A DNA stretch of 61,961 bases. It comes from a virus. Location of the stretch: positions 1 through 61,961 of the IMG/VR virus record IMGVR_UViG_3300042691_024428, one strand, 5' to 3'. The notes below the pieces were generated by a model, which was not told the DNA's origin, made no database searches, and saw only the letters and a program-made list of their open reading frames with translations. The position numbers and the translations under genes are program-made. Below are positions 40,066 to 46,328 of this stretch, in pieces; the first letter of the stretch is position 1; every line of letters begins with the position of its first letter.

Positions 40066-40142
40066 CAGAAAGCGTCTCGCAGCCAAAACTCGAGGCGCCC
40101 CTCCGGCGAAAGCAGCGGAGGGTGGGCGTTTCCTCCCTAAAC

Positions 40143-40175
40143 TGGCCCCGTCCCCCCGGATGGGGCCATTTTTTT
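40143..40175 (+). terminator. Intrinsic terminator after the H1-like gene
   Basis: Stem TGGCCCC / GGGGCCA (7 bp, 12-nt loop) is followed by TTTTTTT. Only 13 bases separate it from the tRNA-fMet. Confidence 0.85.
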
Positions 40176-40188
40176 GAGAGGTCGCTGA

Positions 40189-40265
40189 TGCGGGATAGAG
40201 CAGTCCGGTAGCTCGTCAGGCCCATAACCTGAAGGTCGTCGGTTCAAATCCGTCTCCCGCTCCCA
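40189..40265 (+). tRNA. tRNA-fMet (CAT), initiator type
   Basis: 77 nt that fold as a tRNA: acceptor TGCGGGA / TCCCGCT with T1-T72 unpaired, D stem GAGC / GCTC, anticodon stem TCAGG / CCTGA around CCCATAA (anticodon CAT), T arm GTCGG TTCAAAT CCGTC, and encoded CCA (after a C discriminator). The unpaired 1-72 position and A11-T24 pair are marks of the bacterial initiator tRNA. T50-T64 is mismatched and only two of three usual GC pairs are in the anticodon stem. It may be functional, or a degenerate copy. Confidence 0.85.
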
Positions 40266-40295
40266 GCGCTTTATCGGCTGTCCAATAGGCGAGGC

Positions 40296-40312
40296 TTTTC
40301 TTTTTCGGCAAA
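40296..40312 (-). promoter_or_regulatory. Operator-like 17-mer, site 13 (weaker)
   Basis: TTTTCTTTTTCGGCAAA: right arm perfect, left arm two changes. It sits 30 bp after the tRNA. Confidence 0.45.
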
Positions 40313-40417
40313 AGCGCGCAAGCTTTGGCCTCCTACTTGTCCAAACAAGAGGAGGCAGACATGCGCTAGATCGACAGAAAAAATCCATTCTGCATGAATG
40401 GTACTCGGTGCATTTTG

Positions 40418-40456
40418 AACCCCTCGCGACGTCAAGCGCGAGGGGTTCTGCGTTTT
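40418..40456 (+). terminator. Hairpin/terminator upstream of the HNH gene
   Basis: Perfect arms AACCCCTCGCG / CGCGAGGGGTT (40418-40428, 40437-40447) with an 8-nt loop, followed by CTGCGTTTTC. The U run is not immediate, so efficiency is uncertain. Confidence 0.6.
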
Positions 40457-40498
40457 CGCCTATTGCTTAGACGTCGAGTTCGGGTTTACCGGGTAAAT

Positions 40499-41110
40499 AT
40501 GAAACAGGTTCTTTCGCGCCGCCGTCGTGTTGAATTGAATTGTCAAAAATGCGGCAGTGCATTCTGGACGCACGCGTTCAGGGCGAATACGGCAAAATTC
40601 TGCAGCAAAGCGTGCTGGTCGGATAGAAAGCAAATGGTCGCGTGCGCTGGCTGCGGCGCAATGTTCAAGCCTCGCGAAGGAGACCGGGTCAAGTACTGCT
40701 CCACAGCTTGTGTGTATCGGCACCGCGTTGGCCCAGCCGCCCCGGCGTGGAAAGGTGGGGCAACCCTCATCAACGACCGAAAGCGGTCATCGCAAGCATT
40801 GGCAAGGTGGAGACGCGCTGTTTTTCAGCGCGACAAATACACCTGCCAAAAATGCGGGGCGTCAAAATGCGCTCTTAACGCTCACCACGTTCTTTTTTTT
40901 TCAGAGCATCCCGATCTTCGGTTTGATCTTTCAAATGGCGTGACGCTTTGCGTCCCGTGCCACGGGCTTGCTCATGGTCGTGACTTTTCGAACCGCAGGA
41001 CGAAGTCTTGTCCGCATTGCGGTTGCAAAACGGATGGCCGAGGCGTTGGAGGAAGATGCAAACCGTGCGGGATTAAGGCTTCGCGCGCGCAGGCTTCTTC
41101 TTCTCCTTGA
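40499..41110 (+). CDS. HNH endonuclease (homing-type, zinc fingers)
   Basis: The product has 203 residues. Two N-terminal zinc fingers (CQKCGSAFWTHAFRANTAKF, then C; and CAGCGAMFKPREGDRVKYC) precede the HNH core YTCQKCGASKCALNAHHVLF, then GVTLCVPCHGLAH. A last pair, CPHCGC and CKPCG, may add a third finger. This fits free-standing HNH homing endonucleases of phages. Its DNA is lower in GC than its surroundings, suggesting recent arrival. The 3' end overlaps the convergent methyltransferase gene by 38 bases. Confidence 0.88.
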   Translation: MKQVLSRRRRVELNCQKCGSAFWTHAFRANTAKFCSKACWSDRKQMVACAGCGAMFKPREGDRVKYCSTACVYRHRVGPAAPAWKGGATLINDRKRSSQALARWRRAVFQRDKYTCQKCGASKCALNAHHVLFFSEHPDLRFDLSNGVTLCVPCHGLAHGRDFSNRRTKSCPHCGCKTDGRGVGGRCKPCGIKASRAQASSSP

Positions 41111-42389
41111 CCTGAAGATCAACGGACGGAACCTTCACACCGCGCGCCTTAGCAGTTGCCTTAAAAGTCTCTCCGGTGCCGTCGAGAACCGCCTCCTCTC
41201 CGGTGAACGCCTCCCAGCGCATCACTGCAACGTCGACATATTTTTCGGCAAGCTCCATCGCGTAGACGCAGCGGTCGACCTGCTCGCCCGCCATGATCGT
41301 CGTGCCAGATCCACTGAAAGGCTCGTAGACGATCTGGCCGGGCGACGAGTTGTTCTCGATGGGCTTGCGCATGCACTCGACGGGCTTTTGCGTGCCGTGA
41401 CCCGTCTCGGACTTGAGGTGCGCAATCGGCCAAATGGTCGTCTGCTTGCGGTCCCCAAACCAGTGCCCCTTGCCGCCCTTGCGGACGGCATACCAGCACG
41501 GCTCGTGCTGCCAGTGATAGTCGCCGCGACCGATCACAAGGCGCGTCTTGTCCCAAATGATCTGCGAGCGAACATTGAAGCCCGCGTCGCGCAGGCTTTT
41601 CTCGACCTCGCCGGAGTGCAGCGCGCCGTGCCAAACGTAGGCGACCTCGCCGGGAAACAACGCCCACGCCTCCGTCCAGTCTGCCTTGTCGTCGTTCATC
41701 ACCTTGCCGGTTGCGCGCGCCGCAACCCGCGACCCATCCTCGCGCAGCACTCGATTGCGCCACGCCGGATCGTAGTTCACGCCGTAGGGCGGATCGGTCA
41801 CCATGAGCAGCGGCTTCGTGCCGTTGAGCAACCGCTCGACGTCGGTCGCGACGATGGACGATCCGCAAAGCAGGCGGTGCTTGCCGAGTATCCAGAGGTC
41901 TCCCGGTCGCGAGACAGGATTGACCGGCTCCGGCGGTGCGTCGTCTGCGTCCGTGAGGCCGGTGCGCAACTCGCCCATGATGCCGTTCAATTCCTTGTCG
42001 CTGAACCCGATCATGTTCAGATCGAAGCCCTCGGTCTGCAACTCGCCGAGTTCGACCTTGAGCATGTCGAAGTCCCAGCCCGCGTTCAGCGCCAGCTTGT
42101 TGTCGGCGATGATGTAGGCTTTCTTTTGCGCAGGCGTCATGTCGTTGCGCTCGACGACCGGCACCTCCGTGATGCCAAGCTTGCGCGCCGCAAGCACGCG
42201 CCCGTGCCCGGCGATGATCCCCGCGTCGCCGTCCACGATCACGGGGTTCGTCCATCCGAACTCCTTGATCGACGCCGCAAGCTGCGCGACCTGCACATCG
42301 CTGTGCGTTCGGCTGTTGCGCGCGTAGGGGATGAGCGTGTCGATAGGGACGTACTTGATCGCAAGCGGCTGAGGTTTTTTGTCGGGCAT
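41073..42389 (-). CDS. ParB-like domain plus DNA methyltransferase fusion
   Basis: The product has 438 residues, start ATG at 42389 after AAGGAGG. Residues 10-110 are a ParB/Srx nuclease-like domain (NPVIVDGDAGIIAGHGRVLA). Residues 165-430 are an N6-adenine/N4-cytosine methyltransferase with DPPYGV (catalytic) and the FxGxG SAM site as EPFSGSGTTIMAGE near the C-terminus (permuted order). Such enzymes protect phage DNA from restriction. It stands alone on the minus strand in a plus-strand region and has its own upstream control site. Confidence 0.9.
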   Translation of the reverse strand: MPDKKPQPLAIKYVPIDTLIPYARNSRTHSDVQVAQLAASIKEFGWTNPVIVDGDAGIIAGHGRVLAARKLGITEVPVVERNDMTPAQKKAYIIADNKLALNAGWDFDMLKVELGELQTEGFDLNMIGFSDKELNGIMGELRTGLTDADDAPPEPVNPVSRPGDLWILGKHRLLCGSSIVATDVERLLNGTKPLLMVTDPPYGVNYDPAWRNRVLREDGSRVAARATGKVMNDDKADWTEAWALFPGEVAYVWHGALHSGEVEKSLRDAGFNVRSQIIWDKTRLVIGRGDYHWQHEPCWYAVRKGGKGHWFGDRKQTTIWPIAHLKSETGHGTQKPVECMRKPIENNSSPGQIVYEPFSGSGTTIMAGEQVDRCVYAMELAEKYVDVAVMRWEAFTGEEAVLDGTGETFKATAKARGVKVPSVDLQVKEKKKPARAKP

Positions 42390-42415
42390 GGGGGCCTCCT
42401 TGGGGCTGGCCGGAG

Positions 42416-42432
42416 TTTGCCGAAAAGGCAAA
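42416..42432. promoter_or_regulatory. Operator-like 17-mer, site 14
   Basis: TTTGCCGAAAAGGCAAA with perfect arms, 27 bp upstream of the methyltransferase ATG, in the divergent gap. Confidence 0.65.
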
Positions 42433-42504
42433 GCCGACACAAGGCCGCCAAAACCCCCGGCTTTTCGGGCTTCGTGCTCATCTAACTTTTTTCAAAATAA
42501 TCGC

Positions 42505-42533
42505 TGGACTTCAGTAATACCGTGGAGTTACAC
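42505..42533 (+). promoter_or_regulatory. Predicted promoter with palindrome, copy C
   Basis: TGGACT -35, 17-bp spacer and TTACAC -10. The imperfect palindrome AGTAATACCGTGGAGTTACA (42513-42532) lies at the same place relative to the -10 as in the other two copies. Confidence 0.62.
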
Positions 42534-42538
42534 CTTGT

Positions 42539-42555
42539 CTTGCCAAAACGGCAAA
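42539..42555 (+). promoter_or_regulatory. Operator-like 17-mer, site 15
   Basis: CTTGCCAAAACGGCAAA, starting 6 bp after the predicted -10 and so covering the transcription start; 52 bp upstream of the DUF932 gene. Confidence 0.65.
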
Positions 42556-42607
42556 AGGCCCCCGATCCCCGGAGGCAACGCCGCCAGAGGCAAACGGAGC
42601 AAACAAC

Positions 42608-43834
42608 ATGGACGGCAGCACGATCACACTGAACCCCGCCCCGGCCGCAGGCCCGGCGGTCACAGAAGCTTTCAAGGTGGACACCTCGCGCGGTGGGCAC
42701 AACGGCGTTTTGAACCGCCAATGGGCGACCCGCCCGGATGACCAGCGCTTCCTTTCGCTCGACGAACTGATGGCCTCGGTCAAGCAACGCGCCGAACCCT
42801 GCAAGGCAACGGTGGTCGAAACGCGCAGCCTCAAGGTCAACGCAAGCCGCGACAACCCGGATGCGCTCACCATCGGCGGCATCGACGACGAGACCCCCTA
42901 TTCGATGAGCCACTGGACCTTCAGCCAGATCTGCCAGCGCGCCCAAGCCCCGGCCGGGTTCTTGCGCCGCCAGCCCGCCTTCCTCGCCGCCCTGAACATG
43001 CAATGGGGGCTGGCAACGCAGGCAAACGAACTGGTGCAAGCCTACCGCAACCCGACCACGGGCGAGGAACAGCTGCACGCGGTCACCGGCCCGGAATACG
43101 GGCGCATCTACGATCACGAACTGGTCAGCGCGGTGCAAAAGTTTGCAGGCAACGGCACGGGCGACACGCGCTGGAAGGTGCCGGGCATGCTCGATTGGGG
43201 CGCGGGCAAATACAACCCCTTTGTCGACATCACGAAGGACACCACGACGCTCTACGCCAGCGACCGGGACGTTTTCATGTTTTTGGTGGACGACACGCAT
43301 CCCATCGAAATTGGCAAGCTTGCGGATGGCTCGCCCGACTTGGTCTTCCGGGGCTTCTACGCTTACAACTCGGAAGTGGGCAGCAAGACGCTCGGGCTGG
43401 CGACTTTCCTCCTGCGCGGGGTCTGCATGAACCGCAACCTTTGGGGCGTTGAGGGCTTCGAAGAACTCTCGATCCGCCACAGCAAGAACGCGCCCGACCG
43501 CTTCATTGCCGAAGCCGCCCCGGCCCTCCTGCGCTACACGGAGGCATCGACGGCCGGAGTGATTGCGGGGATCGGCGCGGCGAAGGCCGCCATCGTTGCC
43601 AAGAACGAGGACGACCGCCGCGAATGGCTCGCCAACCAGGGCTTCGCCAAGGGGATGGTCACGAAGATCATCACGGCGGTCGAGAACGAAGAAGGGCACA
43701 CCGCGCAGAGCGTATGGGACATGGTCCAGGGCATCACCGCAGTTGCCCGCTCGATCCCGCACCAGGACGAACGCCTCGACCTCGAACGCAAGGCGGGCAA
43801 GCTGCTCGCCAAGGCCGCGCAGCGCGCAGCCTGA
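42608..43834 (+). CDS. DUF932 phage/plasmid protein (TIGR03299 type)
   Basis: The product has 408 residues. NLNAGVLNRQW-like start region, RFLSLDELMASVKQRAEPCK, GRIYDHELVSAVQKFAGNGT, RDVFMFLVDDTHPIEIGKLA, FRGFYAYNSEVGSKTLGLAT and LRGVCMNRNLWGVEGFEELS are the DUF932 pattern. The family is widespread in phages and plasmids; its function is not well established, possibly linked with DNA replication or recombination. It has its own promoter, so it may be regulated separately. Confidence 0.85.
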   Translation: MDGSTITLNPAPAAGPAVTEAFKVDTSRGGHNGVLNRQWATRPDDQRFLSLDELMASVKQRAEPCKATVVETRSLKVNASRDNPDALTIGGIDDETPYSMSHWTFSQICQRAQAPAGFLRRQPAFLAALNMQWGLATQANELVQAYRNPTTGEEQLHAVTGPEYGRIYDHELVSAVQKFAGNGTGDTRWKVPGMLDWGAGKYNPFVDITKDTTTLYASDRDVFMFLVDDTHPIEIGKLADGSPDLVFRGFYAYNSEVGSKTLGLATFLLRGVCMNRNLWGVEGFEELSIRHSKNAPDRFIAEAAPALLRYTEASTAGVIAGIGAAKAAIVAKNEDDRREWLANQGFAKGMVTKIITAVENEEGHTAQSVWDMVQGITAVARSIPHQDERLDLERKAGKLLAKAAQRAA

Positions 43835-43874
43835 TCCGACGACCGGGCGCGGGGAAACTCGCGCCCGGACTGCT

Positions 43875-43891
43875 TTTGCCAAAACGGAAAA
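43875..43891 (+). promoter_or_regulatory. Operator-like 17-mer, site 16
   Basis: TTTGCCAAAACGGAAAA, 12 bp upstream of the ATG at 43904 and directly before CAGGAGG. Confidence 0.6.
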
Positions 43892-43903
43892 CAGGAGGAC
43901 GCA

Positions 43904-44185
43904 ATGCGTCAACCCATGAAGATCGAGAACATCAAGCTTGCCTATCACCGCAACGGGGTCAGCGGCGAAGGCTTCCACGTTGCCACATTCAACTGGCTCG
44001 ACACCGACCACTCCCCGGCGATCAATCGCAACATGACGGCGGTCGTTTTCGAGGGCAGCGGCCGGTGCGCGGTTTTCGACCGCGACATGCTCAAGGACGC
44101 GAACATCGAGTTCGGCAACGGCAACTCTTGGCGCGGCGACAACTTCGAAACGCTACTGCGCGACGCGATCAAGGAGCGAGGCTGA
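43904..44185 (+). CDS. Protein of unknown function, 93 aa
   Basis: Begins MRQPMKIENIKLAYHRNGVS; mostly beta (GFHVATFNWLDTDHSPAINR, then FEGSGRCAVFDRDML). Similar small proteins often follow DUF932 genes. Stop overlaps the next start by one base. Confidence 0.68.
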   Translation: MRQPMKIENIKLAYHRNGVSGEGFHVATFNWLDTDHSPAINRNMTAVVFEGSGRCAVFDRDMLKDANIEFGNGNSWRGDNFETLLRDAIKERG

Positions 44186-44283
44186 TGCGCAAGCACCCTC
44201 GCACCTATTCCGAAATAGCCGCCGACGTCATCGGATGGCTCACGCTTTTTGGGGCGGGAATTTTCGCCCTGCATCTTTTCTAG
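44185..44283 (+). CDS. Very small membrane protein
   Basis: 32 residues; MRKHPRTYSEIAADVIGWLT, then LFGAGIFALHLF: one membrane segment. It starts in a TGATG overlap and fits between two operon genes. Function unknown. Confidence 0.55.
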   Translation: MRKHPRTYSEIAADVIGWLTLFGAGIFALHLF

Positions 44284-44295
44284 GAGGGACAACGC

Positions 44296-44790
44296 ATGTG
44301 GGTCTTTCTGAACAACTCCTTCTTCTCTGCCGTTGCGCATCCGACCAAACCCCGGCTGCTCGTTGTGCGCGGACGCCTGCGCGGCGATCTGCAGGCGATC
44401 TGGCCCGGCCGCAAGGTCTACGAGACACCGGGCCGCGACTATCGCTTCCGCGTTTTCATCGACCGCGACGTCCTTGCCAAGACGCTGGCAGAAGCTGCGC
44501 GCAACATCAGCTACGGGAACTTTAAGGACAGCGTCAAAGACCGGAAGCGGCATGACGCCTACCTGGGGGTTTGGGGCGTGATGGCGCGGGCGCAGGACGA
44601 CGAGAACCGGCCCGCCCGGCAACCGGCCTTCAGCTACGACCCGAACGATGGCCTGGGGTTCGACTTCGACGGCAAGATCGCCAGCCGCCCCAAGCCCAAG
44701 AAGCGGGGCAAGCGCAAGGCGGCCAAGGGGGGCGACCAGGGCGATTGGAACGGGCCTATTCACCGCCAGCCCCTCTCGGTGCCCTTCTAA
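44296..44790 (+). CDS. Conserved phage protein of unknown function, 164 aa
   Basis: Begins MWVFLNNSFFSAVAHPTKPR, a start pattern shared by many phage hypothetical proteins. The first 95 residues are a folded domain (LLVVRGRLRGDLQAIWPGRK, YRFRVFIDRDVLAKTLAEAA); the end is disordered and basic (KPKKRGKRKAAKGG). It closes the DUF932 operon; a terminator follows. Confidence 0.72.
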   Translation: MWVFLNNSFFSAVAHPTKPRLLVVRGRLRGDLQAIWPGRKVYETPGRDYRFRVFIDRDVLAKTLAEAARNISYGNFKDSVKDRKRHDAYLGVWGVMARAQDDENRPARQPAFSYDPNDGLGFDFDGKIASRPKPKKRGKRKAAKGGDQGDWNGPIHRQPLSVPF

Positions 44791-44877
44791 TCCCGCCGCT
44801 AGGGCGGATTTCCGGGCCGCTGGTGCGCGAGCCGCCCGCCCAGGCTATAACCCCCGCCCAAGGGGGCCTCGATTGAA

Positions 44878-44905
44878 CCCCGCCCGATCTTTGGGCGGGG
44901 TTTTT
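44878..44905 (+). terminator. Intrinsic terminator after the DUF932 operon
   Basis: Perfect 8-bp stem CCCCGCCC / GGGCGGGG, 7-nt loop, followed by TTTTT. Confidence 0.85.
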
Positions 44906-44972
44906 CGTGCCAGTTTAACTTTGCGCACGTCGCTGTTGCAGGCGCGAACACCAGCGGGTTACGTTCCCGGCC

Positions 44973-45242
44973 ATGAAACCGACCGAATTGCACAAAGCGC
45001 TTGAAACCCTTGGGCTGAACCAGCCCGAGTTCGCCGCCGCCCTGAACGACGCGACGGGCCGATCCCACGTCCGGCAGCACGTCAACGCCTGGCTGAATGG
45101 ACGTCGGCCGATCCCCGACGCGGTCGCGATGTTTGTCGCATTTAAGCTTGCGTCCAGGAGCAAGCCCGCCAAAAGCCGGGCAAGCAACCCCGCCAAGATC
45201 AAGCCGGTCGCTCGCCGCAAATCGGTTCGAGCCAAGCCGTAG
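44973..45242 (+). CDS. Small Cro/XRE-like HTH protein with basic tail
   Basis: The product has 89 residues. Residues 1-60 have the XRE-like helix order (KALETLGLNQPEFAAALND, then HVRQHVNAWLNGRRPIPDAV); the last 25 are basic. A third small HTH regulator in the genome. It is convergent with, and overlaps by 44 bases, the end of the leftward replication operon, so it could also limit that transcript. Confidence 0.72.
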   Translation: MKPTELHKALETLGLNQPEFAAALNDATGRSHVRQHVNAWLNGRRPIPDAVAMFVAFKLASRSKPAKSRASNPAKIKPVARRKSVRAKP

Positions 45243-45396
45243 AGCCGTCCGCGTCTGCACGGCTGTTCCAAACGGCCGCCTCGGAAAAGCCAAGGTGGCG
45301 AGCAATCGCATCCGTTCCGAACCTTCCACGCCGCCAAATCCGGGCCGCCTGGATAGCCTGCGCGCGGGGCAGGCGGGGTTTGCCGCCATAGGCCAT
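45199..45396 (-). CDS. Small HTH protein at the end of the replication operon
   Basis: The product has 65 residues, ATGA overlap with the gene before it. GGKPRLPRAQAIQAARIWRR, then ARHLGFSEAAVWNSR, looks like a resolvase-type HTH. It might be a small regulator of early genes. Overlaps the convergent HTH gene. Confidence 0.62.
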   Translation of the reverse strand: MAYGGKPRLPRAQAIQAARIWRRGRFGTDAIARHLGFSEAAVWNSRADADGSTAWLEPICGERPA

Positions 45397-46328
45397 CAGC
45401 GCCCGCCCTTGGCCGCCGCAGCCGGTTTGGCTTCGGGGCGCGGCCCCCAAATATCGAGCCAGACCCCGGTGCGGCCAAACGATGCCAGCCGCTCGGCCGC
45501 CTCGTCCTTGAGCGTGTAGATCGGGGCCGGGGGTCCGTTTGCCGAAACAGCAAACTGCATCGGGGCAGCCGAACGGTCGTCCATCGCCGCCTTGAGGCAA
45601 TACGACAAGGCGCCGGGCGGTCCCTTGGCCATGACCGCGAGCCGCCCCATCACCTTGAGGCAAGTCGCTTTGAAGACGGGCGCCGAGATGCCAAGCGACA
45701 AAAGCTGCTGTGCGGTCTCCGGGTCGCCGCCCGCAGGCCGACGACGACGCGCCCCCTCTCCCCACGTCGTGACAATCGCATCGTCGAACGCAGTGATCAT
45801 CTCCATCTGTCCATCCGTCAAAACGTAAGCCGCCCTCGGCGGTGCCTCCGGTTCCAAGATTGGTGATGACGGATGCTGTTCTTTCTTCTCTAGTCTCTGG
45901 TCTCTAGCCTCTATGGGTTTATCCGGTTGGTTATCCAAGGGGGAATTTTCCGTTGTTTTTCTAAGGGCTGGGTTCCCCCCTTTGCTCCCATTTATCTTCA
46001 ATTTATCTCGGCGTTTCGCATCCCGTATCATCCGGCGGGAGGTGATTGTGCCCGCCCGATTGCGGTCGCAAACCTGCCAGTTTTCGAGTTCGGCAAGCGC
46101 CGCCTCGACCGCCTCGATGGGGGCGCCGACGATGGCCGAAAGCTCTTGCGCGCCGACCGGCTTCCCCTTGACCACGAGGTGACCGTAGGGCTCTGCCTCG
46201 TGCATGACGCCCAGCATCTCGATCCATAGACCGCGCGCGGCAAGCGAACACATCCGCAGCCCGGCATCGCCCCGCCAATCCTGCGGGTGGAATTTGAGCC
46301 AGGGCAGTTTGTCGAGTTTGGCCGCCAT
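45396..46328 (-). CDS. Replication initiator-like protein (phage O/DUF1376 type)
   Basis: The product has 310 residues; ATG at 46328 overlaps the DnaB stop. The N-terminus (LPWLKFHPQDWRGDAGLRMC, then ARGLWIEMLGVMHEAEPYGH) is the winged-helix start of phage replication proteins of the DUF1376/YdaU group. KINGSKGGNP is a typical hinge. The C-terminal part may bind the DnaB-type helicase encoded next to it. Probably marks or recognises the phage origin. An operator-like site is embedded near its end. Confidence 0.78.
   Translation of the reverse strand: MAAKLDKLPWLKFHPQDWRGDAGLRMCSLAARGLWIEMLGVMHEAEPYGHLVVKGKPVGAQELSAIVGAPIEAVEAALAELENWQVCDRNRAGTITSRRMIRDAKRRDKLKINGSKGGNPALRKTTENSPLDNQPDKPIEARDQRLEKKEQHPSSPILEPEAPPRAAYVLTDGQMEMITAFDDAIVTTWGEGARRRRPAGGDPETAQQLLSLGISAPVFKATCLKVMGRLAVMAKGPPGALSYCLKAAMDDRSAAPMQFAVSANGPPAPIYTLKDEAAERLASFGRTGVWLDIWGPRPEAKPAAAAKGGR
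45538..45554 (+). promoter_or_regulatory. Operator-like 17-mer, site 17
   Basis: TTTGCCGAAACAGCAAA, inside the replication initiator-like gene near its 3' end; read on the minus strand as FAVSAN. Its A-side faces against transcription of this gene. Confidence 0.6.

Larger units (their letters stand above)
40266..40498. other. Non-coding region between tRNA and HNH gene
   Basis: It carries an operator-like site at 40296 and a perfect 11-bp hairpin at 40418. I found no convincing gene in this part on either strand. Confidence 0.6.
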
